Shown here piece by piece: positions 12,666-19,162 of a stretch of 26,228 nucleotides of DNA. Both the position numbers and the translations under genes were made by a program. The stretch covers positions 1 through 26,228 of IMG/VR virus record IMGVR_UViG_3300033148_004511; one strand, 5' to 3'. The notes below the pieces were generated by a model that was given only the letters and a program-made list of their open reading frames with translations, was not told the DNA's origin and did no database searches. This DNA is from a virus. The first letter of the stretch is position 1, and each line of letters begins with the position of its first letter.

Positions 12666-12708
12666 TTGCCTCCTTTTAGAATATTAACATTTGTATTGAT
12701 ATCACGTT

Positions 12709-12876
12709 CTATTGTTCTTTAGAAAGAACAGCACACAATAAAACCATTCTTTTTAATATATTACTTGCATTCTTCAATTCAGCCATTATATTTTCTTGTT
12801 GGTTGTTTGTTAATTTAGGTGTAGCTTTTTCAAGATAATTTATTCTATTTTTTAATTCTTTTAAAACTTCTTTCAT
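12709..12876 (-). CDS. Small helical protein, 55 aa
   Basis: ATG 12876 (CAGGAG, 6 nt) is preferred to in-frame TTG 12903, which would translate through inverted-repeat site 4. Helical and charged (MKEVLKELKNRINYLEKATP) with a hydrophobic end (LKRMVLLCAVL). It is the first gene behind the second leftward promoter. Unknown role. Confidence 0.6.
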   Translation of the reverse strand: MKEVLKELKNRINYLEKATPKLTNNQQENIMAELKNASNILKRMVLLCAVLSKEQ

Positions 12877-12898
12877 TTTATACTCCTGCTTTGTATTA

Positions 12899-12918
12899 TT
12901 CAATATTGAAAATTCAAT
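12899..12918 (-). promoter_or_regulatory. Inverted repeat TTCAA-N2-TTGAA (site 4)
   Basis: Two overlapping palindromes: TTCAATATTGAA (12899-12910) and ATTGAA-AA-TTCAAT (12905-12918). They lie between the -10 of the second leftward promoter (12969-12974) and the ribosome binding site of gene 12876, the classic position of a downstream operator. Confidence 0.45.
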
Positions 12919-12968
12919 TTTAAATTATATTAACTTTTAACTTTGAATTATATATATTTCTATAATAT

Positions 12969-12997
12969 ATTTTATCATATACCTTATTTTTTGTCAA
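12969..12997 (-). promoter_or_regulatory. Leftward promoter 2 (TTGACA-N17-TAAAAT)
   Basis: On the minus strand: -35 TTGACA at 12997-12992, 17-nt spacer, -10 TAAAAT at 12974-12969. Should transcribe 12876 and the genes beyond. The spacer shares ATAAGGTAT with promoter 1, suggesting a duplicated or co-regulated promoter. Confidence 0.75.
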
Positions 12998-13014
12998 GTA
13001 TTGTAAAATGGGTA

Positions 13015-13109
13015 TAACTTTGTTAGGTGTGCCTAACTTTGTTAGGTAGTGTTTTAAAAAACTCTGCAACTCTGAATTTTAAAGGGTTTTAAAGACTAAC
13101 TTTGTTAGG
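13015..13109. repeat. Three direct repeats TAACTTTGTTAGG
   Basis: Exact 13-bp copies at 13015-13027, 13034-13046 and 13097-13109 in the same orientation. The first spacing is 19 bp and the second 63 bp. Likely binding sites for an initiator or regulator. Confidence 0.75.
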
Positions 13110-13361
13110 CAATAAAAACTCTGTAAGTGTTATAAAATAAGGGTTTTGAGTGATTTTAGGTTAAAAATTAGATATATTACTATTGACTCTATAATTCTTA
13201 CTATATATATACTGTATTATATACTATTATATATATATATTATTATTATATAGGTAGTAGTAAAGAGAATTCCAAAAACGCTTGTAACCATTATAAACAA
13301 AGGGTTTTAAGTGTTTTTAACTTGTAAAAACTCTGAAACACTGATAAACAAAGGGTTTTAA
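13056..13361. repeat. Four imperfect ~35-bp repeats around GGGTTTT
   Basis: Units begin at 13056, 13114, 13274 and 13326. Each has AAAAACTCTG or a close variant, then 8-17 nt later an A-rich run into GGGTTTT. Units 3 and 4 share ATAAACAAAGGGTTTTAA exactly and are 51 bp apart. An A/T-only stretch separates units 2 and 3. Confidence 0.65.
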
Positions 13362-13440
13362 CGATTTCCTTATTTTTTGCCTTTTTCGTATGAATTATAT
13401 ATTGCAGGAAAATTTTTTACATCAGGTATTTTAAGATTGC

Positions 13441-13482
13441 ATAAAAAAATACCCACAAGTTAATTTAATAACCTTATGGGTA
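13441..13482 (-). terminator. Intrinsic terminator of the first leftward unit
   Basis: 10-bp stem TACCCATAAG/CTTGTGGGTA on the minus strand (13482-13473 with 13459-13450, one G-U), 13-nt loop, then UAUUUUUUUAU. The wobble is a C-A mismatch on the plus strand, so leftward termination is favoured. It ends the transcript carrying 14077-13504 and shields the putative origin. Confidence 0.85.
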
Positions 13483-13503
13483 TTTTTAATACTGCTTATT
13501 TTA

Positions 13504-13818
13504 TTATATACCTAAATCTTTTTTTAATTCTTCTGTCGATTTTGTTACATCAATTCCCTGCTTTAATAGGTATGCTTTCATTAATGCTAACTTGCTGTCC
13601 TTCTTTTCACGTGCCAATCCTGCAACATAATTTCTAATGTTAGTGTTAAATTGTTGTGTAGCAAGTTTAAGGATATCCTCTTTTGTTACTTCTTTTGTTA
13701 TAGGAATTTCCTGCCCATCCTTATTAACACAAGTAACATTATACGTATCAGGTTTAGTTATGCTTGTTAATTCATAACTGCCTAACACTTCACCTTTTTT
13801 GTTTTTTACATCCTGCAT
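13504..13818 (-). CDS. Hypothetical protein, 104 aa
   Basis: ATG 13818 behind AAAGGAG. Beta-rich first half (EVLGSYELTSITKPDTYNVTCV) and helical second half ending ELKKDLGI. Second and last gene of the first leftward transcript, so probably expressed immediately on infection. Not recognised. Confidence 0.7.
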   Translation of the reverse strand: MQDVKNKKGEVLGSYELTSITKPDTYNVTCVNKDGQEIPITKEVTKEDILKLATQQFNTNIRNYVAGLAREKKDSKLALMKAYLLKQGIDVTKSTEELKKDLGI

Positions 13819-13876
13819 TTTAATTTACTCCTTTCTTTTTGATTGTTTGGTGTTAACGTTTTACGTGTTAGTATAA

Positions 13877-14077
13877 TTAGTATAAATCTTTGACTACTTG
13901 TTTGATTTCTACTTGAAACAATTTAAGCATTGTGTTTTCAATCTTTCTGTGTGCGTTTTTAACATCACTCAAGCAATACTTTGAATTTTCGTTTTCTATA
14001 ATATCTTTGTTAATTGCTTGACTAACTTTGTTTAATGCTTTTAATGTTACAAGCAAATCTTTTCTTTCACTTCCCAT
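13877..14077 (-). CDS. First early gene, hypothetical helical protein, 66 aa
   Basis: ATG 14077 follows AAAGGGGG. All-helical, charged (RKDLLVTLKALNKVSQAINK, ending FQVEIKQVVKDLY). It is the gene nearest the consensus leftward promoter at 14113-14141. Such first genes are often host-takeover proteins, but nothing in the sequence shows that. Confidence 0.65.
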   Translation of the reverse strand: MGSERKDLLVTLKALNKVSQAINKDIIENENSKYCLSDVKNAHRKIENTMLKLFQVEIKQVVKDLY

Positions 14078-14112
14078 TTTAATGCCCCCTTTATTTACTT
14101 TTTACTATAACT

Positions 14113-14141
14113 ATTATATACCTTATGTATAATTTTGTCAA
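14113..14141 (-). promoter_or_regulatory. Leftward promoter 1, full consensus (TTGACA-N17-TATAAT)
   Basis: Minus strand: -35 TTGACA at 14141-14136, exactly 17 nt, -10 TATAAT at 14118-14113. A phased A/T tract (AATTTATTTTA-like units every 10-11 bp, 14160-14200) lies just upstream and could act as an UP element. This is the strongest promoter in the window and drives 14077-13504. Confidence 0.9.
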
Positions 14142-14260
14142 GCATTTTTCTTAAAATAATGCAATTTATTTTAAATTATTTTAATTTATTTTAATTTATT
14201 TACATTATACTTTTTAGGTATGCAGGGAATAAGATTTACATTACGTATTATTATATGTGC

Positions 14261-14376
14261 ATACGTTCATATGATTATAAACATTTGTTTGGTGTTAACT
14301 AAAGTTAACTATTGTTAACAATTGCCAGACCGATGATAGATGTTAATATGTTAATACGTTCATATGATAGTAAACA
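14261..14376. repeat. Direct repeat pair ATACGTTCATATGAT..TAAACA
   Basis: Copies at 14261-14283 and 14354-14376 differ at two positions, 93 bp apart. Each contains TTCATATG, half of the palindrome at 14658-14679, so they may bind the same protein. Confidence 0.7.
14294..14319. repeat. GTTAAC triplet at 10-bp spacing
   Basis: GTTAAC at 14294, 14304 and 14314. Palindromic hexamers on one helical face, a typical arrangement for cooperative protein binding. Confidence 0.6.
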
Positions 14377-14504
14377 AGCGTTCACCCCCCACCTACCCGC
14401 CCGAAAAACATATAAGCACCTATTTACATATAGACCACAAATTTTTACTACAAACATCTGTTTGCCTTACGTCAACCCTAACGGGGGTTAAACCTCTTAT
14501 TAGA

Positions 14505-14552
14505 TACCCCAAAAAACGTTGTCAGTACCCCAAATAACGATATCTAACGATA
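14505..14552. repeat. TACCCCAAAnAACG pair and TAACGATA pair
   Basis: TACCCCAAAnAACG at 14505-14518 and 14526-14539 (21-bp step, two helical turns). The second overlaps TAACGATA at 14535-14542, repeated at 14545-14552 (10-bp step). Located about 50-100 bp upstream of the rightward promoter, a position suited to an activator. Confidence 0.6.
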
Positions 14553-14581
14553 ACCCTATAACTTATACCCTTAAAAAATAA

Positions 14582-14595
14582 TTCAATAAATTGAA
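14582..14595. promoter_or_regulatory. Inverted repeat TTCAA-N4-TTGAA (site 5)
   Basis: Perfect 5-bp arms with a 4-nt spacer, ending 8 bp before the -35 of the rightward promoter. The position suits an activator or repressor site. Confidence 0.45.
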
Positions 14596-14603
14596 AATAA
14601 CGC

Positions 14604-14632
14604 TTGACTTTTAGTAAAAAATGTGATATATT
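14604..14632 (+). promoter_or_regulatory. Rightward promoter (TTGACT-N17-TATATT)
   Basis: -35 TTGACT at 14604-14609, 17-nt spacer, -10 TATATT at 14627-14632, expected start near 14639. Only two mismatches from consensus. Should transcribe the terminase and virion genes. Confidence 0.8.
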
Positions 14633-14657
14633 TTAACTAGAGATATGTTGTTATTAA

Positions 14658-14679
14658 CATATGAACATATATTCATATG
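14658..14679. promoter_or_regulatory. Palindrome CATATGAA-N6-TTCATATG, candidate operator
   Basis: Perfect 8-bp arms, 6-bp spacer, starting about 20 bp downstream of the expected rightward transcription start. Half-sites also occur in the 14261/14354 repeats. Binding here would block early elongation into the virion genes. Confidence 0.6.
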
Positions 14680-14695
14680 ACTTTAATATTGAAAG

Positions 14696-14707
14696 TTCAA
14701 AAATGAA
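14696..14707 (+). promoter_or_regulatory. Inverted repeat TTCA-N4-TGAA (site 6, weak copy)
   Basis: TTCAAAAATGAA followed by TATAAG, 20 nt before the terS start. Same family as sites 1-5, 7 and 8 but with shorter arms. Confidence 0.35.
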
Positions 14708-14727
14708 TATAAGAAAGCAGGTAAACT

Positions 14728-15171
14728 ATGGCAATAAAAAAGATGATACCAAGATATAGGGATTTAATGCGAAGGATAGTTTGTGGACAACCTAGAAGGC
14801 AGATTGAACTTGAAATGAATATGTCTTCAGGGAACTATACAGTAATAACAAATTCACCTTTATTTAAGGCAGAACTGGCTAAGATGCAAACAGAGTTGGA
14901 TAAAATAGTTTTAGACAAATTGTCTACTTCTAAGGTGGAGGATGTGGTAGATAGAAAACTAAAGGAAGCTTCACCAGAAGCTGCAGAAGTTAACATAAGT
15001 CTGTTGCGTTCAAGCTCGGAGAAAACAAGACAACGTAGTGCATTTGATATTCTTGATAGAACTGGTCATAAGCCTACTGAACATTATATTGCAGATGGTT
15101 CGCTTGAACTTAAGGGTGAGGTTATAAGTGATATTCAACAAGCTTTGAAAGATTTGGGAGAGGGTAAATAA
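14728..15171 (+). CDS. Terminase small subunit (probable)
   Basis: 147 aa. First gene of the rightward arm, directly before the large terminase. Residues 8-50 fit a helix-turn-helix (RRIVCGQPRRQIELEMNMSSGNYTVITNSPLFKAEL, where the S-x-x-x-V-I-x-x-S-P-x-F pattern is typical of TerS recognition domains). Residues 60-100 are a long oligomerisation helix, and RQRSAFDILDRTGHKP is also common in TerS proteins. Binds packaging sites on phage DNA and activates TerL. Ribosome binding site is weak (AGCAGG). Its last codons form one arm of a terminator. Confidence 0.75.
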   Translation: MAIKKMIPRYRDLMRRIVCGQPRRQIELEMNMSSGNYTVITNSPLFKAELAKMQTELDKIVLDKLSTSKVEDVVDRKLKEASPEAAEVNISLLRSSSEKTRQRSAFDILDRTGHKPTEHYIADGSLELKGEVISDIQQALKDLGEGK

Positions 15172-15185
15172 CCTTCTCCTTTTTT
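15157..15185 (+). terminator. Intrinsic terminator overlapping the terS stop codon
   Basis: 9-bp stem GGAGAGGGT/ACCTTCTCC (15157-15165 with 15171-15179, one G-U), 5-nt loop AAATA containing the stop, followed by TTTTTT. It would separate terS from terL unless the transcript is antiterminated or a new promoter lies beyond. Confidence 0.8.
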
Positions 15186-15379
15186 AGTTTAAATAATAGG
15201 GAAGCCTAAATTGTGTAGTAAAGGTTAGGTTATTGGTAACTTTGACGGGTTAGTTTGCCATATACGACTCCCCAATTAAATATATTGGTTAGGTAGTTTA
15301 TAAGACTGCCTATTATCAACCGCCCGTTGAGGGCTTTGGCTAAAGACGGGCTGTAGTTTTAAAGATATTGGTGGTATAA
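15186..15379 (+). promoter_or_regulatory. Structured leader between terS and terL
   Basis: 194 nt without a gene. Hairpins on the plus strand: CCAAT/ATTGG (15272-15288), TAGGTAGT/ACTGCCTA (15290-15312, 7-nt loop, one G-U) and GCCCGT/ACGGGC (15322-15351 region). ACGGG occurs both at about 15245 and at about 15345 and can pair with the single CCCGT at 15323, so two folds exclude each other. The terL ribosome binding site (TTGGTGG) is weak. Looks like a 5' leader with regulatory structure. Confidence 0.45.
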
Positions 15380-16927
15380 ATGGATGATAAAGAAAAGAAA
15401 ATGGCAGAACTTGGTAGGCGTGACTTCTATTTTTTATCAAGAGGTATATTAGGTAGGGGTGGCAGTGATGCAATGACCAAACAGGTACATGTACCTTTAT
15501 GTAGGTTTTTGCAAGACACTACCATTCAAAACAAACTAATTGCACTTCCTCGTTCCTTTTTAAAAAGCACACTGGCATGTATTAAACTACCTATATGGAT
15601 GGCTATTAACAATCCAAATGTAAGGGTGCTTATTGCATGTAACATCATAGATAATGCAATGAACCATTTACGTTCCATCAAACATATCTTTGAACGAAAC
15701 AGTTTATTTAGGCATTTATACCCTGAAATAATACCAGACATTCGAAAGGTGCAGTGGAGTGACCATTCTGTAACAGTACGTAGAACAGGTGGCTACGGTG
15801 AAGCTACGTTCACGGCTGCTGGAGTAGGTGTTAATGTTGTTGGTACGCATTATGATGTTATTATAATGGATGACATTCTAACAGCTAAAAAAGATGACGT
15901 AACTGGAGATGAACTCGCACCTTCACAACTTGACATTGATAGAGCAATAGGCTGGTATAAGTTGGCTATTTCCTTATTTGACACACCGTCTAAGGGTCTA
16001 ACTTTTTATATAGGAACAAGATGGGCAGTGCATGACGTTATTGACCACATACTTAAGTTTGACCCAACATTCGTACCTTATATACAAAATGTGTACAAAA
16101 AGGATTCTGCAGGCAAGGATGTGTTTTCTGAAACTGGCGAGCCAATTTACCCTGAACGTTTTAATGCAAAAGCACTTGCACAGTTAAAAGCACGGCAAGG
16201 TCCTTATATATACGCATCTCAATATTTATTAAACCCACTTCCAGTGGAGAAGATGGTGTTTCATCCTGAGTATATTCAGTACTTTGAAAAGATGCCATTT
16301 AACGTGCCTTATTGGATTTATACTTATGTAGACCCAGCTATTTCAAGTAAGAAAGATGCTTGCAACACGGCTATTGTAACAATAGCACGTACATTTGACA
16401 ATAGAATTTATGTGTTGGAATGTATTAGAAAGAAAGGAATGAGTGTTAGCGAGCTGTGTAAAACGCTTTTCTTAGTACACAAGAAATATAAGCCTAGATT
16501 GGTTGGTATTGAGTCTGTTGCATATCAAGAGGCTATTGGAAAACATCTTAGGGAACAAATGAGAGTTAAAGACTATTTCTTCAATGTGAGGGATGATACA
16601 CCTACAAGAGATGAGCCAAAGGATGCCAGGATTAGGGGAATGCAACCTAGATTTGCAGCAAAGTCTGTTTGGATAAAAAGTTATATGAATGGTTTAGAAA
16701 CAGAGTTGCTTGAATATCAAGGTGTGGAAAGAAGTAGGTATGTTGATGCTATTGATGCACTTGCTGGTGCTATAAAAATAAGTAGTCGACCTCCTCCACC
16801 TGTTAAAACGCAGAAGTTAGATGGGATAACTATGGGGAGTATAATGGAGGAGTTAAGAAGTAAAATTGGACATAAGTTACCATTTGGGAAGATGCTTTCA
16901 GATATGGGTGCTCCGAAGAAATGGTAG
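15380..16927 (+). CDS. Terminase large subunit
   Basis: 515 aa. ATPase half: Walker A variant PRSFLKST (57-64), Walker B VIIMDD (160-165), coupling motif GTRW (212-215). Nuclease half, RNase H-like: D318 (YVDPA), E378 (GIESV) and D456/D459 (YVDAIDALAGA) supply the metal-binding acids. This is the motor that packages DNA into proheads and cuts the concatemer. Length is normal and the protein is intact. The ATG start lies behind a poor GGTGG; GTG/ATG alternatives further in would remove conserved sequence. Stop codon is TAG. Confidence 0.96.
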   Translation: MDDKEKKMAELGRRDFYFLSRGILGRGGSDAMTKQVHVPLCRFLQDTTIQNKLIALPRSFLKSTLACIKLPIWMAINNPNVRVLIACNIIDNAMNHLRSIKHIFERNSLFRHLYPEIIPDIRKVQWSDHSVTVRRTGGYGEATFTAAGVGVNVVGTHYDVIIMDDILTAKKDDVTGDELAPSQLDIDRAIGWYKLAISLFDTPSKGLTFYIGTRWAVHDVIDHILKFDPTFVPYIQNVYKKDSAGKDVFSETGEPIYPERFNAKALAQLKARQGPYIYASQYLLNPLPVEKMVFHPEYIQYFEKMPFNVPYWIYTYVDPAISSKKDACNTAIVTIARTFDNRIYVLECIRKKGMSVSELCKTLFLVHKKYKPRLVGIESVAYQEAIGKHLREQMRVKDYFFNVRDDTPTRDEPKDARIRGMQPRFAAKSVWIKSYMNGLETELLEYQGVERSRYVDAIDALAGAIKISSRPPPPVKTQKLDGITMGSIMEELRSKIGHKLPFGKMLSDMGAPKKW

Positions 16928-16937
16928 CAAAATAAAA

Positions 16938-16950
16938 TTCAAAATTTGAA
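16938..16950 (+). promoter_or_regulatory. Inverted repeat TTCAA-N3-TTGAA (site 7)
   Basis: Perfect 5-bp arms in the 52-nt gap between terL and gene 16980, followed by TATATATT and the AGGAGG of that gene. Same element as in the left arm, here on the virion side. Confidence 0.5.
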
Positions 16951-16979
16951 ATATATATTAATGAGAAAGGAGGGATATT

Positions 16980-17210
16980 ATGAAAAAGACTGACCCATTG
17001 GGATGCTTTGAGGAAGATGGAGTTATTTATAAAGGTGCTTGTGGACTTGCGACTGCTGTGTTCTTTTCAAAAGTTGTTGATACTGAAATAATACTTTGGG
17101 ATAGTGTTGATGGAGCTTTTGGGGACGAGCTTTTGCATGTTTACTTAAACACTAATACCTGTGTTTTTGCTCCGTCAAAACCAAAGGCAGTGCGTAATGG
17201 AATATACTAA
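16980..17210 (+). CDS. Small virion-type beta protein, C-terminus out of frame
   Basis: 76 aa as read, ending at ...KPKAVRNGIY-stop (17208-17210). A -1 shift at the last codons continues as LTGAGGVTIDLEP to TAA 17248, overlapping the next ribosome binding site. That tail completes a short beta domain: gene 23654 ends in the same way with CGNGLYVTVDGNIAVYWSLG. The two are probably paralogues of a small head-decoration or stabilisation family. ATG 16980 lies behind AGGAGGG. True length is likely about 89 aa. Confidence 0.7.
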   Translation: MKKTDPLGCFEEDGVIYKGACGLATAVFFSKVVDTEIILWDSVDGAFGDELLHVYLNTNTCVFAPSKPKAVRNGIY

Positions 17211-17260
17211 CTGGTGCTGGTGGAGTTACAATAGATTTAGAACCTTAAGGAGATGATGTC

Positions 17261-17467
17261 ATGCCATTAAAAAAAGGAACTAGTCAAGCTACTATAAGTA
17301 GTAATATAGCAGAATGTATAAAAAGTTACAAGTCATCAGGTAAAATAGGCAACACTACACCTAGAAATCTGGCACACGCTAGAAAGATATGTGCAGCAGC
17401 TGCTTATACTACAGCAAGAAGGTCGTCTAAAGGAAAAGCATTAGTAAAACATTTAAGGAAAAAATAA
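17261..17467 (+). CDS. Small basic phage protein, 68 aa
   Basis: MPLKKGTSQATISSNIAECI followed by a basic helical tail (ARRSSKGKALVKHLRKK). The 'MPLKKG.S...IS.NI.E' start is common in small proteins encoded beside portals or terminases in many tailed phages. Function unknown. Ribosome binding site AAGGAGATGATG. The stop overlaps the portal start (TAATG). Confidence 0.75.
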   Translation: MPLKKGTSQATISSNIAECIKSYKSSGKIGNTTPRNLAHARKICAAAAYTTARRSSKGKALVKHLRKK

Positions 17468-18033
17468 TGCCAACTAAAACAAAAGAAGAAATGTTGATTG
17501 AATGGAAAAATAAAATAAAACTGGGTATATTATACCAGTCGCATTATGGTCATACAATGCGATGGCCATTGTACGAAAGATACTTTGAGGGAGACTGGCC
17601 TCAAGACGTTTTACCTGTTAATTTAATTTTTGCCTTTGGTAAGAGTCTTATACCACGTGTATATAGTAGAAATCCTAGAGCAATCTTAACTTCCTTACAG
17701 CCTGGAAGATATCTTCATGCCAAAACAGTTCAAAAACTACTTAACTGGCTTACGTATGAAACAGGCGTGAAGAAACAAATGAAACGGATGTGCTTAGATG
17801 GTTATCTATATGGGACTGCAATAGGTAAATGTGGATACGATAGTGAATATGGATATGACGCATCTAAATCTATTCCAATTATTCCTGGTGCAGGCACACT
17901 GACTGGTTTTGGTAAGGATGAAGAAAATATAGAATATAGGGTTAATGTTAAATATAGACTTTATAATGCCTTATGGTTATTTAGATATAGAAGCTGCACC
18001 ATGGGTGGCTATGCGTGTTATGCGACCTCTTGA
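17467..18033 (+). CDS. Portal protein, N-terminal part (frame-broken)
   Basis: 188 codons open from ATG 17467. Residues 1-155 have portal features: a basic/amphipathic start, WPLYERYFEGDWP, then VNLIFAFGKSLIPRVYSRNPRAILTSLQPG and LLNWLTYETGVKKQMKRMCLDGYLYGTAIGKCGY. After EYRVNVK the frame gives unlikely sequence (LWLFRYRSCTMGGYACYATS) and stops, while the +1 frame continues the portal. The true product is probably one chain of about 560 aa. Confidence 0.85.
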   Translation: MPTKTKEEMLIEWKNKIKLGILYQSHYGHTMRWPLYERYFEGDWPQDVLPVNLIFAFGKSLIPRVYSRNPRAILTSLQPGRYLHAKTVQKLLNWLTYETGVKKQMKRMCLDGYLYGTAIGKCGYDSEYGYDASKSIPIIPGAGTLTGFGKDEENIEYRVNVKYRLYNALWLFRYRSCTMGGYACYATS

Positions 18034-19162
18034 AGATGTGCTAGCTGATAAAAAGTATGTTAATAAAGGTAGTTTAAAGGGTGGTAAAGCATTTCAAGAA
18101 AAACAGCTTAGAGCTAGCCGACCAACGGATGTAGAAGGTTCTGTACCAAATAAGATGTTAGATGTGCTTTGTGAAAAAGAAGAATGGGTGGAGTTATATG
18201 AAATTAGAGATTTCCGTACGCACAAAGTATATGTTATTACGATGGATCATGACAAGTTTCTACGGGAGGATGTAGATGACTTACAAGTAGAAGGTCTTCC
18301 TTATTTTTCATTGATATTTAATGAGTCTAATATAGGCTTCTGGGGAATTTCAGACTGTCAAATAATAGAACCACAACAGCTTGAGATGAATGAAATACGT
18401 ACACAACAACAGGCACATAGGAAAATAGCCCTTATTAAGGCTTTAGGAAAACGTGGTGTTTTAACCGCTGACGAAAAGGCAAAGTTTTTAAGTCAAGAGA
18501 TAATGCCTTTTATAGAGGTTGATACAGATGATGATATAAGAAGTGCAATTACAACTTTAACACCACACATTCCTCCAGACTTCGTGCCTATGTCTTTGCA
18601 GATAATGCAAGATTGCATGGAAATGTTGGGTTCGTCTAGAAACCAACGTGGGGATTATATGACTGGAAGGCGGACAGCTACAGAAGCACAAATTGTACAA
18701 CTGGCTGCACAGATTAGAATTCTGGAAAGAAGGGATGCAGCTGCAGATTTATATACAAACATTTGTAGAAAGTATATGCAATATATATTTACATTTTGGA
18801 GAGATAAGAATAAGGTTATAGATATAGTGGGGGCTGATGGAGCTAAGTATTGGGTGCAGTACACAGGAGCAGCCATTAAAGGTGAATACAATATAAGGGT
18901 TGATCCAGATGATACGCTTCCTGTAACATACGAAACAAGACGGATGGAAGCTAAAGAGTTATATCAAATGACTTTGCAAGATGAAAGCATCCATCCAATA
19001 GAAAGGTCAAGGATGTTGTTACAACAATATGAATGGATAGACCCTGATATACTGCTTGCACCAAGACCTGGATATGGGAACAATCCTGAACAGCCAATGC
19101 CTATTGACGCTTTACAAAGACTGTTATCACAGGGGAAGATGAATGCCAATTTACCAGTATAA
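17945..19162 (+). CDS. Portal protein, C-terminal part (frame-broken)
   Basis: 405 codons in the +1 frame relative to 17467. Starts inside the overlap and continues MPYGYLDIEAAPWVAMRVMRPLEDVLADKKY, the 'D-x-E-A-x-x-W-x-x-x-R-x-x-R-P-L-E-D-V' segment typical of portals of this group. It is followed by the stem and wing (FGLP-like EGLPYFSLIFN, then QQLEMNEIRTQQQAHRK, later RRTATEAQIVQ). ATG 17945 has only AGGG 6 nt upstream, so independent initiation is unlikely. Twelve copies form the DNA channel at the capsid vertex. Confidence 0.9.
   Translation: MLNIDFIMPYGYLDIEAAPWVAMRVMRPLEDVLADKKYVNKGSLKGGKAFQEKQLRASRPTDVEGSVPNKMLDVLCEKEEWVELYEIRDFRTHKVYVITMDHDKFLREDVDDLQVEGLPYFSLIFNESNIGFWGISDCQIIEPQQLEMNEIRTQQQAHRKIALIKALGKRGVLTADEKAKFLSQEIMPFIEVDTDDDIRSAITTLTPHIPPDFVPMSLQIMQDCMEMLGSSRNQRGDYMTGRRTATEAQIVQLAAQIRILERRDAAADLYTNICRKYMQYIFTFWRDKNKVIDIVGADGAKYWVQYTGAAIKGEYNIRVDPDDTLPVTYETRRMEAKELYQMTLQDESIHPIERSRMLLQQYEWIDPDILLAPRPGYGNNPEQPMPIDALQRLLSQGKMNANLPV

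Larger units (their letters stand above)
13010..13440. other. Non-coding iteron region, candidate replication origin
   Basis: About 430 bp with no credible gene. Three exact TAACTTTGTTAGG copies lie at 13015, 13034 and 13097. Four imperfect longer units, each with AAAAACTCTG-like then A-rich GGGTTTT, have their GGGTTTT cores at 13084, 13141, 13302 and 13353. Between the second and third units, 13170-13255 is almost pure A/T with long TATATA runs, as expected for a DNA unwinding element. Repeats flanking an AT-rich core, beside replication genes and between a terminator and a promoter, is the layout of an iteron origin. No initiator gene is identified in the window. Confidence 0.5.
14142..14727. 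other. Divergent control region between the two arms
   Basis: About 590 bp without a gene. From left to right it holds a phased A/T tract; a 23-bp direct repeat beginning ATACGTTCATATGAT (14261 and 14354); GTTAAC three times at exact 10-bp steps (14294, 14304, 14314); a C-rich stretch (14382-14403); two TACCCCAAAnAACG copies 21 bp apart (14505, 14526) and two TAACGATA copies 10 bp apart (14535, 14545); inverted-repeat site 5; the rightward promoter; a CATATGAA/TTCATATG palindrome; and inverted-repeat site 6. This density of helically phased repeats points to several regulator-binding sites. Confidence 0.65.

Noticed and set aside
13010-13440. CRISPR array
   Set aside because: Repeats are imperfect, unevenly spaced and mostly A/T; no uniform spacers and no cas genes.
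14360-14410. C-rich stretch as an i-motif or packaging signal
   Set aside because: Only a single unphased C-run; no second copy or known site to support it.
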